In this document: positions 21,956-34,519 of the stretch, piece by piece
How the letters are laid out: each line of letters starts with the position of its first letter
How positions within the stretch are numbered: position 1 is the stretch's first letter
Assembly (NCBI GenBank): GCA_021521415.1
Contig: JAIQDT010014344.1
Coordinates: 166,095 to 230,094, forward strand
DNA length: 64,000 bases
Reading direction: 5' to 3'
Source of the DNA: Bidens hawaiensis
Taxonomy: Eukaryota > Streptophyta > Magnoliopsida > Asterales > Asteraceae
Program-made: the position numbers and the translations under genes
The notes under the pieces: generated by a model
What the model was told of the DNA's origin: nothing
What the model saw: only the letters and a program-made list of their open reading frames with translations
Databases searched by the model: none

Positions 21956-22797
21956 TCCCCAAGCTTGGCCGAAAACTCCAAGTTCAGCCCATTTTCTATC
22001 TTAAGTTTCCATCCTACCCAGATTACATGGTTTAAATCATGAACCTTTAATCCTATATTATCATCGTTCATACTCGTTTTACACCCATTACTATCATGGC
22101 TTCAAGATCTATCCCGTTTTAGGCATAAATCTTAGACTTTTATATGTGTAAAACGTTCTAGGTTAGATCTAGGATTCATCTTGAGCCGTATACTATCATT
22201 AGACCATTAAGTCCGTTTTAATCATCAAGTTTGTATTTTATGAGACATCTAGGTCCAATCTATTCTAGGGTCAAGTTTCATGGCAAAATGTTCATAAAAA
22301 TGTGACCTTTAAACGTAAAGTACATACCTTTATATGGTTATTAGGTTACGGCTAGCTTGTATGAGTTATTGATCTTGTATCTAGCTTGTACTCCCAAAGA
22401 TCTATCAATAAAAGGTTTGATTTTGATCTTGGTTCCTTGATCTAGGTGGCGGCCGAAATAGGAGGGTTTGTAGGTGTGTTTTGTGGTGTAAAGTGGATAA
22501 GATGGATGGAAATGGAAAGATTTAGGGTTTAAGGGGTATTTATACTCCCTTAAGCCCATGGACCTAAGGCCCATCTTTCCTTTTTAGTCCATGATTAATT
22601 ATCTTTAATTAACCTCCCTATCTTTCCTTTTTACCATTTTACTATTTATCTATTTACTCAAGTAAGTTGTCCATTATAAGAAATAATATTTAAAATATTA
22701 TTATTTGAAAATTCGGGATGTTACAAAACCGAAAAAAAGAATCCATAAATGCATGCAAAACGTTTAATTTATTACGAAAACTCAAAATCCTTCTCTT

Positions 22798-23226
22798 TTA
22801 TATCTTTTCCACTCCAACGATATCTCCCTGACCAACATTAGTCTCAACAATTTCTTGTTCGTTAACCTTCGTCTTGGTTGCAGACATACCAGTGTCATCA
22901 TGAACATCGAAGGTGTCATCCAACTTGCGCTTGAGTTTTACATCAACGATGAGGAGGAAAAAAATGAGGAGGAAAAAAAATTATTAATACCACAAACAAT
23001 GTTAGTTATTAAATATATAAAATGAGGAGGAAAATTTTTTACTAAAAACAAATATATTTTTATAGAATAATACCATCTCATCTTGTAAAATCATTTCAAT
23101 GGACCAATCCTCTCCGGTTTTATTGTTGTCATTCAAACGCCATAGTCTGAGAATACGAACTTTCAGTACACAGTCGTTGTTGGAAACATCCAAATCATTG
23201 AACATGGTAATGTTTGATGCTTCCAT
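22798..23226 (-). pseudogene. RPA70-like (DUF223) gene fragment
   Basis: Exon 1 (23226-23074) reads from MEASNITMFNDLD to WSIEMILQDEM, the N-terminal pattern of plant RPA1-like DUF223 proteins ('DLD ... KVRILRLW ... IEMIL'). A GT donor follows at 23073. A second piece ending at TAA 22798-22800 contains KLDDTFDVHDDTGMSATK, resembling the far C-terminus of the same proteins. The OB-fold body between them is missing, so this is a truncated copy. Plant Helitrons often carry such RPA-like genes. Confidence 0.5.
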
Positions 23227-24750
23227 GTTGCTGTGTCAGAAAAAATAAGATTAAAGTAAAGATTAAAGATTCAATAACTCATATTTATAATTTGAAGAAA
23301 ATTAAAAAACCTTGAGAATGACATAAATATAAATGTTCAGGAAGGAAGTGAGAAATGTGAGATTTTCTTTATTCGGTTTTGTAGTATTTATAGATGACCA
23401 TATTCTGTTTCAAAATTTGAATTGTTAGATTAAAAGGAAATGTGTAATTATAGTAAATTTATGGAATAGAATTAGGGATTTCAAAAATGTAATTGATAAT
23501 TCATATTTAGTTAATTTGAAAGTAATAACCGATTCTAATTAGGGGTTGATTAATAACACAATATCAATAATAAGTCATAACTCATGGCATACGAATGAAA
23601 TGATATTATAATTCATGTTTACAAAATTAGACATATTAAGTTGATTTTAGAATCAGTTACACATTAAAAATTGAATATTTAACAAATACCATAATTGCCC
23701 GAAATAAACATAGGAAACATATCAATATGATCAATATGAATCAATTAAATAAAATGGACGATTCATGTTTACAAAATTAAACAAACTAAGTTGAATTTGA
23801 ATTCAAATTCAAATCCGTAAAAAGTTGTAAACTTATAGTAATGATATGATTTAATAAAAAGCAATTACTGTTAATCAAATTTGGAAACAGTTACACATTA
23901 AACAATTTAAAATACTAAGAAATACCATAATTTATTATGAAACATGTCATCATAACAATTACATTCAAAATATAAGAAATATCATAATTTAAATTTTTTA
24001 ATATTAGACATTAAACAGTAAACATTAAAGATTACACATTAAACAGAGGAAACATATAAATTTACACAAACAATTAACAATTCAACCTGATAACCTAAGA
24101 ATGTAAAATACTAACCTAGGTTAATAATCTAAACTATAGGTTAAAAAAAATTTACATTAAACGTTAACCATTAACCATAGGAAACATATCAATTAAACAT
24201 TAAACATAGTAAGCTAAGAATGTAAAATAATAACCTAGGTTAATATGTTAATGTAATACTAACCATCGATGTGAAGATACAAACCTAACAATGTAAAATA
24301 CTAACCATCGATGTGAAGATCTGAGTAACAATCGCCATGGATCTTCTGAAATCATTTCCAGAATCGAATCAAAGCAATCGTTATTATCCAATACCGTCAC
24401 TTGCCCAATTTATAATCCGATATCCGTTTTCGATTTTATATGAAGAACATAACGAAATCATTATATTATTGATATACAATAATGGCCGATTGAATGGAGG
24501 CTTTGGTTGATTAGGTTAAAAGGTTTGGTATGAAAGAATGCGTGTATTGAATTGAAGATGAAAGAAAACAAAATTGGAAACCGGGTTTCTCTTTCATGGT
24601 TACATAACTATTTTAATTATTAGTATTTTTGAATTATTTAGTTGGTAAGAAAAATAGAGAAGTGGTAGATATTATGGAAGATATGGAAATCGTCCAATAG
24701 AAAAGGACCATCTGGAGGCAAACTAATTTGTTTTAATAGTATAGTAGGAT
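23227..24750 (-). other. AT-rich stretch, possible Helitron 5' part
   Basis: On the minus strand the sequence near 24750-24725 reads TCCTACTATACTATTAAAAC, similar to the 5' termini of plant Helitrons, and it leads toward the RPA-like fragment. No CTRR end with a hairpin was confirmed. The rest is low-complexity, rich in 'acattaaac' and 'taacctagg'. Confidence 0.35.
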
Positions 24751-26633
24751 TTATATATAAAAACCGAAAATTTAAAACAAGTCAGATTTTCGGGTTTGAA
24801 ATGTAATGAATGTTACATCCAATCACAAATCCCTACTCAAATGTACTACATAAAACTTTTCCCAAAGCATTTAATTATAAAAATCAAATTAATAATTATA
24901 AACTTTCGTGAACCCAATATCCTTTATAAAGGTTTTAAGATTGTCTCAACAATCTTGTGAAAGTTTAAAATATGTTTTAAGATTGTACACGGTATATATA
25001 CTAAAATTTCCCAAATTGTATAAATAGATTATTTATTTGTTTTATTAATATTGTTTAATAAAATCGTAACCCATGACCTACAATCTTAAAACAGATTTTG
25101 GGCTACCTCCGCGAGCCTGTCTGTTTCCAAGGGTACAACAGCCGAAGCAGTATGTACTGCCGGGATTACCCTAGCACCCGAAATATATTTGTAACAAGAG
25201 TTCGGGATCATCAAAGTTGGAAATGAGAGAACATATCATAGGCAGGAACTCGAATGGTTTCATGTGTGTGGCGAGCGAACTGGTTAGACTATGTGTGAAC
25301 GTGTATGCGGGTCGTGACTGATGTGGTCGGGTTTTTGGGTGCGTTGGTATATTGAAACCACTCACCCGACCTTTCTATATATAGTTGGTTAGGTGATGAG
25401 TCACCATGACACGTGTTATCTCGTGGAACACACTTCACTAGGAGATGACACCTAGCCGATGACTCATCGCATGTATACGACACATGGCATCACACTAGCT
25501 TAGATCATGACACTTGGCAACCCATATGACACATGTGTCATGACCCGGTCCGACCATCTAAAAATTCTAAGGCAACTCTCTAGCGTTCTACCAATATTGG
25601 ACAAACCCATTTCCATTTTTACCAATGTTCAATTCTCAACTACACACTTTATGGTATCGATATCACATTCATCTCTACTCTTTGGACATATTAATAATTT
25701 ATTTATTAGTAACAATTACTAATAAATATTATTTGTCCAAAAATTTTCAACATTACCAACACCACCACCTCTACCTCCACCATCGTCTCCCACAATCTAC
25801 CAAGTGCTACACTTTCGCTGAACCAACGGTTGTACGTCGCCACATTGACTGCCTGCTGACGCCCCTTCCCCACCCAGATAGTGGCCGCCCTGGCCATAGA
25901 CCTTATGAATGATACTGAGATTTCAATTTTTAACACAAATCACGAACCAAACACATTAAAATATGAAAATTACGTACCCTTATGTGAAGATCTTGAATCT
26001 TCAACTTATCTTCGAAACAAACATGCATCGCATGCATGTCTACTATGTGTAGGAACAACATAGATGTTATCTTCCCCTAAACCTCACCCAACATGATGGT
26101 TTGGTAGGACCATACTAAATACAAAAGCTTAGCACACCTAGGTTCTAGTTAATTTTAAATATTGACAAAATGGTAAAAGACGTCCTTTATGTTTGCACAG
26201 TTTTTTAATGGACGTTCTTTGGCAAACTTAATGACATAAAACATCTTTTATGTTCAAAAAACGTTGCACGGTTTGTCCTTTTTACTAACGAGGGTTATTT
26301 TTTCTCGTTAAATTCAGTCATGTGCACCTCATGTGAGGGCAATTTAGTTTTTTAACCCCCTTAGGGGTTATTTGTGTAATTGACTTAAAATCTTGGTCTT
26401 TAAATAAATAAAAGTTTTTTTTTTCCTTTTTTAGCCGTCATTTTCTTCCCCAAATATTTATAACCCACCATCAACACCACAACCAAACACCTGCCACCAA
26501 CATTAATTCTCTTTATAGTATATAAAGTTGTTAAGGTTTGAAAAATAAGAGAAGTTAATATAATTCATAATTATGAGTTTTTAGCATCGTGTCCTCCGAA
26601 TTATTTTAACGGATATCACACTCTTTTATCATT
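24751..26633. other. Intergenic
   Basis: Several short ORFs, none recognisable. A TATATATA motif at about 25375 with C-rich sequence downstream on the minus strand could be an orphan promoter, but no credible gene follows. Sequence at 26150-26300 ('aaaatggtaaaagacgtcctttatg') resembles widespread plant repeat ends; no partner was seen. Confidence 0.35.
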
Positions 26634-26636
26634 TTA

Positions 26637-26969
26637 GAGCATCTACAACAACAAACTCATACAAACTGACACATCATCGCCACATCAAATTTTAAACTTT
26701 TCTCAAAAACCTTACTTTTTTTTAAAACAACAAACCTTTACAAACTTATTAAAAAAATATTAAAACTATATATGTATATAATGTATATATATGTGTGTGA
26801 GAGAGAGGGATGAGACATTGAGACCCACTTTGGTTGTTTATTACAAGTTTGTAGCCAATGACTACAACTTAGCAAACTTCTTCTACAATGATGAAGTTTG
26901 TGATTGGACTTGTCCAATGAATGTCACATAGTTTTAAACCTATAGATATGAAGTCCATTATAGATGCTC
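26637..26969. mobile_element. Tourist-like MITE (TTA TSD)
   Basis: Starts GAGCATCTACAA and ends TTATAGATGCTC, giving a terminal inverted repeat of about 12 bp. TTA is duplicated at 26634-26636 and 26970-26972. At 333 bp and non-coding, it fits a PIF/Harbinger-derived MITE. Confidence 0.75.
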
Positions 26970-26972
26970 TTA

Positions 26973-28089
26973 GTCAATGTTTGTTTTATAAAAAGCCCTG
27001 ATTGATTCAATGATTCCCACCACTTGATTTTTTTTCTATTTTAAATCCACATTTTTTACTTTATATAATCTTATAATACCCTATTTAAATACGATACCCA
27101 AAAAAATCAAATGGGATTGAAGATTATTGGTCTTCACTCTTTAGTCGTCTTGTTGAGTCCAAATAAATACAAAATTTACTTTCGCATGATGGAATTTGAG
27201 CTGGAGTTTGGCCCATATAATCCGCATTCGTGATTCGACAATCCAACCATGTGCCTCCAAATTTCCGATACTAGCTGAAGCCCGGTCAACCCAAACCATA
27301 ATATACAGTCAAGGTAGCATAATGATTTTATATTTTTTAAATTAATTTTTTTTAATATACTTGATATCTCAAATTATTGCAAGGAAAATTATACTTTTGA
27401 GGTTTTAGCCAGCAGTAATGTCAACATTAAGACTAGCTAACATTTTGGTTTTAGGATGGATGAGAGGGAAACATACTTGGTCAGATAGTGGTGTTTTCAC
27501 GGTGGGTCAAACTATGTTAAAATTTGTTTCATACAAAGTGATCACACTACATTTCGTGTGTGATACCTTTGGTTTTCTTGAGCATAAAGTTGTGAAGCTA
27601 TTTTATGAATGTAATTTTAAAACATTTAGTTTTAGTTGTGCACCTTGTTAAATGTTTGCCATCCATTTCGACGTAAAAAAATATGCAAAGATTCCCACCA
27701 AAAAAAGATTCCTATCAAAGAAAGGTATATATTATAATTCTTTTACTACTGTTAGTGTCTAATTGATGCTTTTATATATGACTAAGAACTCTTGCTTTTA
27801 AAATTGTGTTTGATGACTTGATCAAAATGCCGGTTTCTTTCAACTCTAACCAGTACATTTATATGTAAACTGTTATATAAAAATAAAATGTTATATTACA
27901 GATCTACGTATTATGATGTTTATATGATTTTCAAATAACAAAATACAAAATTAATTAAAGTATAAAGTACAAATTAATTATATAAATACCAAATTTCAGA
28001 AAAAGGATACACACAATTACAATATATTACAAACAAGTTGAGATACAAACAACCACATTAAGTAAACCAAACAAATAACCTAAATATAA
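26973..28089. other. AT-rich intergenic 3' of KAI2
   Basis: No recognisable gene. It includes the likely 3' UTR of KAI2 near 27950-28089. The 77-codon ORF at 27418-27651 has no supporting features. Confidence 0.4.
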
Positions 28090-29688
28090 TTACACCGCAA
28101 TATCACAACGAATATGCCTGAGAATAACCGGAATCACAATACCCGGTGAGCTCAATTGCGGGTGGTGACCATCAGTCGACATGACCTCAACAATGGACTC
28201 ACCACCAAGGTTCTGGTGAAGGTACTCAGCCACGACTACCGGAACCGCCAGATCTTTCATGCTTTGTATGATGTGACACGGGATGGTCACATGGCGCAAC
28301 AGATTCCGCATGTCAATCTGGAAAATGGTTTGTAAGATGCTGTAAGCTATGTCGGGCCGCATATTGAAAAGGGTCCGACTAAATTCTTGAACAGCCACCG
28401 ACTCCATGTCCCCACCAATTGCTAGTGGAGCAAAACCAGCACACCATGCCTTGTAATTCGATTGCATTGATTCAAATAGTTGCTCAATGTCTTCTGGTTC
28501 AAATCCTCCAAAGTAATCCGCATCGTTCAAATACCTATAAATGAGAAAAAAATAGTTTCTGTTATGTTAATTAAAGCCTTAAAGGTAATTAATACAATTG
28601 CAACCAAGTTTTAGTAAATTTCTCATTTAACCAATAAAGTCAATTGTGATTTTCTTCATTTAAAATAACTTAACTTTCATTACATATTCGGTGTTCCATT
28701 GTGAAATTTTATTTATAGACGTAACTTTTTAAAAACAATATTAGTGACAATGTAACATATATGAATCAAATTAATTATTCAGTGATTAATTTTTTTCAAA
28801 AAAAAATGTTGAGTAGAAGCTAAAGTAAAGAAAAGAAATCAAACAAGTTTTATCATTATTCAATTTAAATTTGATTAGAAAAAAAAATTAAAAATAGTAA
28901 TCAAAATTTATATATTTTGTTAACTTAGTATTAAATAACTTTAATATTTATTAGAAGTTTCACAAAAGAAACACATAGTGAAATTGAGTGATTTTATATA
29001 AAAAAAACCTTTAATGAATTCGTTAAGAAATATCTAAAACTTAATTATTTTGGAGTGAATTTTTTCATAAATTATGTATCAAACACGAGGATAAGTTGTA
29101 CATGTTAATTGTTTGAAAAGTAATTTTACCGAGATAAGTATTTTATTTCATTTTTAATACTTCCCAATCAAAAAAATGATTACACATCCAAACAGAAAAC
29201 GTGTTTCAACGTCTTCTAACTTCTGCTTACGTAAGATTAACGTTGTCACGAAAAAGTCAACCTACTATCGAACCTGGAACAGAAGAAAACAACATATCAT
29301 CAAACAATCATTTGACTAACCTCGGAGAACCAGAAAGCAGTACGAGCTTAGAAAACAGATCAGGACGAGCGATAGAAGCAACAACCCCAATCATAGTCGA
29401 CACAGAGTGACCGACATATATACACGAAGAAACCTTAAGTTCCTCAAGAATGCCAATAACATCGTACGCAAACCCTTCAAGGGTAGCATACCTATCGAAA
29501 TCGAAGTATTCTGGATTCGTCGTACCCGCCCCCATCGTATCGAACAAAACAACCTTGTAATCTTGGAGTAGATGAGGCACAAGATGCTTCCATACCGACT
29601 GGTCCGTACCGAAACCATGTGCCAAGACTATGGTCTTGTGGCCGGAACCTAGGATCTTTACATTATGAGCCTCTTCGACAATTCCCAT
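28090..29688 (-). CDS. KAI2: KAI2/D14-like alpha/beta hydrolase receptor
   Basis: Homologue of KARRIKIN INSENSITIVE2, the alpha/beta hydrolase receptor that binds karrikins or an endogenous KAI2 ligand and signals through MAX2 and SMAX1-type repressors in nucleus and cytoplasm. Exon 1 is 29688-29321 and exon 2 is 28534-28090; the 786 bp intron has GT..AG ends and splits an Arg codon. The product is 270 aa, exactly the family's usual length, starting [10 protein letters not shown]. The catalytic triad is S95 (GHSVS), D217 (KDLAVP) and H246 (DGHH). The lid region runs through [17 protein letters not shown]. Pocket positions of note: T51 (family usually N), V96, I189, L190 (Arabidopsis has V189, G190) and I196. 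No lesion was found. A divergent KAI2 paralogue is possible; D14 is less likely because the N-terminus and overall sequence fit KAI2. Confidence 0.95.
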
Positions 29689-31384
29689 AACGATTGATTT
29701 GGTCTAAGGCGTGACAGGGGTTTGAATATGTAGGGTGAACCACTGATCAACACATGGATTCGTTTAGATCAACGGTTGGTTTTGATTTGGTCAAAATGAG
29801 AACCGGACTGCTAATTAAGTACCACGCAATGATTTGGACAGGTTGGGTGTGTGATTGTAATCTTGCGTTCGTGACTAGAGATTATTGCTTAGTATATGTT
29901 TATTATTTTAGTTGGGATTTAACAAGTGTTTTTTTTCAGCTTATAATGTTTGTCAGTTGGGTATTATACAAAGAAGAAAGTATTTACGTTATTAATAATC
30001 GTCTATTTTAAAAATTGTTTTTGATTACTTAACAAACTAATTATAAGCATTTTCTGTTCGTGTGTGGTATCATTTTAGTATAATGCTTTAAAAGGTTTCT
30101 AGTTATACATAAGAGTTAAAAGATTAAAAAAAAAGGTTACCATTGGAAAATCGTTCATAAAAGTAAAAGAAAATGCAGTAAACTTGTATTATCCACTCTT
30201 ACAAATTACATTGCATGAAGATAATTAATCAATAGGTAAATACATTACCCGAAGCAAATACAAAACAGGAAATTTAACAAAATAAACATACGAGAAGGCT
30301 GGGGATTTTTTTTGACAGAGGTCCCTTAAAAGTTAAAACATATATATATCGGATCACCCAATTGTATAACAACCAGACCAGTTGTATTAGTGGAATTAGC
30401 CTAACACCCTAAAAGAGTACTTGCAACGAGAGCATACAAAGTTGAAAAATATGAAAAAGGTTCAAAGTCTGTGTGTTCGCATGAACGAATTGAGTGTCTC
30501 ACAAACAAGGAAGACCATCCTTGCACATATATATACAAGTAATACAATCAAGGAAGACCACCGCTCACAAACAAGGAAGACCATCCTTGCACACACACAC
30601 ACACACACATATATATATACATCAAGAGACTTGCAAGTTGCGATTCATGGGTAATATAATCAAGTTAAGTCTCACATGTAATGGAACTTGAATACACGAA
30701 TTAAATCATTTAACGGATGGAACTTGAATAGACCCGGACTTATTCAATTGGTTGCGACCAAAACCTACAAGCCATGAGTCAAAAATACTAAAGGTGACTC
30801 TCGGTGATACAAACGTGCGAAGTGCCAAGTCTGCCATCAAAACACCACGTTACGCATATCCCTCCTCGTCACAATCCCATGCCTGACCTTGTGCCCATCC
30901 CCAGCCGGAGCGCAGGTGTGTCGAGTGTTTTGCACACCCATGCAACCATCACTGGGTGTAACTTGTTAATACATGAATACATTTCTATAAAAACTACCAC
31001 TTATAAACCATCCCAAAATTTATTTTTACACCAAAGAGTATAAACACACGTACTTTACACCTCCTTTTTTGTATTAATAGCTGTGATTTCTCACTAGGTC
31101 TCCAACTAAATCCAGTTACTTAAAATAGGTTAATGACACTAAAACACCTATCAAAATCGGTTTGGCATGGTTAAAGATGTTTTAATACACCAAGGTCGAT
31201 GGTTCGAAGTTGATGTATATGAAGGGCGCTTCTGGTACAATCGAGTCGACTGATACAATATCTAGAAGGAGAAAACAACAAATAATATTTAAGATAATCT
31301 CACGAGCATTTATGCATCTAAGTGGTTGGCGTGTCAATTATATCTTTAGATTTATTATAACTCATTAATACTCAAAGCATGATG
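29689..31384. other. Upstream of KAI2, intergenic
   Basis: The minus-strand promoter of KAI2 should lie in the first few hundred bases; no clear TATA box was seen close to the start codon. Around 30500-30600 a segment containing 'caaggaagaccatccttgc' is duplicated, followed by an (AC)n(AT)n microsatellite at about 30594-30620. No other gene seen. Confidence 0.4.
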
Positions 31385-31688
31385 TAACATCATGTGTAGT
31401 CATAAAGGTACACTACCAGGCATTATGCGTCATGTAGTGCCCAGTCAGGGTTATAACTTTTTACAAAAACAAGCTGTAGACATAACTCTCCACCCCCAGG
31501 CATTATGCGCCACGTAGTGCCCAGCCATTATTAATTTTATTTGTCTTTTTAAATACTAAATCATTTAAATAAATTAACATAAAATTAAAAATTACATTAA
31601 ACTTCGAAATAAAAAATACATTAAACTAAATTAAAAAAAAAATACATCAAATTAAAAAAAACATAAATAATACTAATAGAACTAAAAC

Positions 31689-32926
31689 TCATTTATATTT
31701 TTCTAAAATTCTCGCTCGTCGAGCGGCTTTTAGAGATTGGACTATCGGGTCGTCTTCGGATAGCTCGTTTGATAAAACCTCGACGTCTTTGTCCATTTCA
31801 TTCATTCTAAGTAGTTCGACGGCGTCCAAATTTACTTGAAGTCGTTGGGTTCCAAGTTCGTGTAAATCTTGGAGTCGAGAGTTCATTAATTTGAATTGGC
31901 TTTCCAATTCGGGATTCGAACCCGTTGCCGATGACGAAGCGGCCCCTTTCCCCTTTCCTTTGCCTTTGGTTCTTCTACCCCCGGCCGAGGCATCTCGGTA
32001 GTATTCACGGGGTCATTATCGCTTAAGTTGAAGTTTCGAGCGTCGGAACGGGGCGTGTCTGGATCAACCGAAGACGATGTTTTAGACTTTTTTTTACTCG
32101 GGCCACCGTCGGCTTCGGCTTCGGCATCCAACACCAAGCCCCATTTTGGGTGATGCCTCAATAGGTCTTTCCAAATGCCAAAGTAGTTGAAGGTCCCGCC
32201 GACCTTATGTTGAAACTCAACCAACGTGTTTTCCATGACTTTCGCGTCCGAGACACCGCTACTCCTAGTTCGATTCATCCGAGAGAAAACCGTATGGAAA
32301 GCCATGCATTTGGTGTTTATGTCGCCCCATTTCGACAGTAACGAATTTTTCTCTCGACGCGAGTCCCCGCCAAGGTTGTGAAACCTCTCTATAATTTTGT
32401 GCCAAAATACCCCCGCTTTTTGATAGTTCTCTAAAAAAATAAAAACATTACAAGTTTAATGTTTGTTATAAGAAATTTTAAAAAATATATATGTATTTTA
32501 AAAACCTACCACATTTGGCATCTTCCGATATCTGGCACCAGCACGAGCACATAGTACGCACTCGTCGCTACCCCACGCTATCACCGTCTTTTTATCCCGA
32601 GGTTGGCCGGTGGCCTTCTTTGCGTGTTTTCTCGAACATCCGCTTTGGCTCGAACCGCCTACGGTCTCCGGGACGGGTTGTGTCTCCGGGGCGGGTTGGG
32701 AACCCGAACCCGCAAAAATGTTTGTCATTGGGTTTTGGAAACCGGGCACCGCATTTGGCATAGAGTTTTGTAGAAGTGCAAAGTACGCGGCCATTTGCGG
32801 GTCATACATTTGCGGGACGGGTACGGTTGGCGTCGGGACGGTAGATTGGTTCGGTTGTGGATTTTGGTTGCCTTGACGGGCATATTGGCCAAAACCGAGA
32901 ATATTTTGGTTGTTGTTTGGAAACAT
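31689..32926 (-). pseudogene. PIF/Harbinger ORF2, Myb-like/NAM-associated protein
   Basis: Exon 1 (32926 to about 32510) starts MFPNNNQN and has a Gln/Pro/Asn-rich N-terminus, then a degenerate Myb/SANT-like stretch. After a candidate intron (32509-32431) exon 2 continues ENYQKAGVFWHKI and FHTVFSRMNRTRSSGVSD, a NAM-associated C-terminal domain pattern (FNYFGIWKDLLRHHPKW). Near 31970-31990 the frame changes; the true C-terminus (ELESQFKLMNSRLQDL ... ARRARILEKYK) lies in another frame ending at 31689. The exon junction also does not join cleanly in frame. In active systems this protein binds DNA and helps the transposase; here it looks broken. Confidence 0.75.
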
Positions 32927-33153
32927 TTTGGTAGAAATATTTGTGTAAAAGATATAAATTGGTATAGAAGTGGAAGGAGTGTGTTAAAAAAATGAGTTTG
33001 GTTTGTTTATATAGTATAAATATAATTAATATAATCTTTTTTTTAAAAAAAATCCCAACGGCTCCAAACCCACCCCGACGGCTATTTTTTTTATTTGTGT
33101 GCCATTCTTGCGCGTTTTGTATACAACGTAGCAAAAAAAAAATTACATAACGC

Positions 33154-33171
33154 GGGGGGGGGGGGGGGGGG
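33154..33171 (+). repeat. G18 homopolymer
   Basis: Eighteen consecutive G, close to the right end of the ORF2 element. Could be a real G tract or a length error in assembly. Confidence 0.95.
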
Positions 33172-33233
33172 CGGTGTACCCTCGCGTTTTCCTCCTTAAC
33201 GCAACACAAACGCACCCACTACAGGTGGTCTAA

Positions 33234-34519
33234 TATGCATCAATTGGTTTATTTGTTACCTAATGTGGTTGAGATGATATATGTTGAATAACAAGCTAGC
33301 TTTATAAATTCTATAAACCGCCATATTATGATCCTAGAGTACTCAGTTGTAACTAACCAAGTTTGCATTATATGTTTAATATTGATTTGGTCGCATAAAA
33401 CCCAACCAACATAGATCGAACATGAGCTTAACGTTGTTAACTAGAAAGATGATGAATACTTCATGTATCACCTCATCAATTAAAACGGGCCCTATAGTAC
33501 AATCATGAACATTCAACAATAGTGTCATTACCGAAAAACCTAAATAATGCAAACAAAACTCCTATAAAAAACAAAAGGACAAAAAGTGTAAAATAAGAAA
33601 AGGACAACATAGCATATGGAAGCACCCTCGGTGATGCTCTCGATCGTGACAGGAATGTCGCTGATGAGCTAATGTAAGCGCGACGTTAGTGAGCATAGAA
33701 AATGAGTGGCTTTTCGATAGACAACAATACGAACAACATAAAATTAAAGAAAAATCTGTTACAATAATTGATTCTCTACAATAAGTTACGCGGAACTTTC
33801 CTGGACTTCTCAGAAGTCAACTGCTAACCTACAAGATTGAACATGGTAGACTCATCACGAGGGGTAAACCTCATGACCATAATCGAATATGAGATTTAGT
33901 AGATGTAAAGCAGTAAAGGTGAATATAATACGTGAGTAGATAGTGTTAGTAGTAAAAGTAAACCTCGTGACCATACTCGAATATGGATTTTGTTTATTAA
34001 CTTAATTTTCTAAGAAAATATTCCTTTCAGCCATGATGAGACGCATATATTCATCACTTTCATTATAACTTAGTAGGATGTCAACATGCTCGAACTCCAT
34101 TTCTTCATATGAAAATGGTGGATTGCATAGGAAGATAGCAAATCTTCTAGCTAATTCCCTGATTCAGTAAATCAATATTGTTATTAATTATATAAAACAG
34201 AAAGTTAAATTAAAGGGTTTAATAACATAATATTTTGTTTGAAGTAATAATCTATACTTTAGCTCAAAATTTATCTTTACTAAATACTGGACTTCATTCA
34301 CTTATAGAAGGGTCTAGCTCATTATAATCTTAGTTATGTTTCATAGACTAATAAAAGGATGATGTTTAATTTGGAACAGAAAGCTTAAATTTTTATTGTT
34401 AATTAGCAAGGTGTTTGACCAAACAATTTCCAACACAGTATATTGTTATATCAAAAATAGTTTGTGAGGATGACTCATTATGCAATTGTTTTGTACTTTT
34501 TGTTGCTTTAAAATGTTTG
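33234..34519. other. AT-rich intergenic
   Basis: No recognisable gene, RNA or terminal repeat. Confidence 0.4.

Larger units (their letters stand above)
21016..22725 (-). repeat. Truncated gypsy-type LTR (copy A)
   Basis: Read on the minus strand it starts TGTAACATCCCG (22725), has a TATA context GGGAGTATAAATACCCC (about 22549-22533), and shares long stretches with plus-strand copy B (42461-43943). Shared pieces include the 'catgtgagtttctag' segment, the ACTTACC...GGTAAGT hairpin (21440-21461) and 'gtgaacgatctt'. The distal end is missing where the CACTA end lies at 21015. No internal retrotransposon genes adjoin it. Confidence 0.75.
31388..33230 (-). mobile_element. PIF/Harbinger-type element carrying only ORF2
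   Basis: Candidate ends are flanked by TAA (31385-31387 and 33231-33233) with weak inverted repeats (CATCATGTGTAGT against GACCACCTGTAGT). Inside is a minus-strand gene of the Myb/NAM-associated type that serves as the second protein of PIF elements; no transposase is present. A directly repeated segment with 'caggcattatgcg' occurs at about 31416 and 31497. The boundaries are less certain than the gene identity. Confidence 0.6.
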
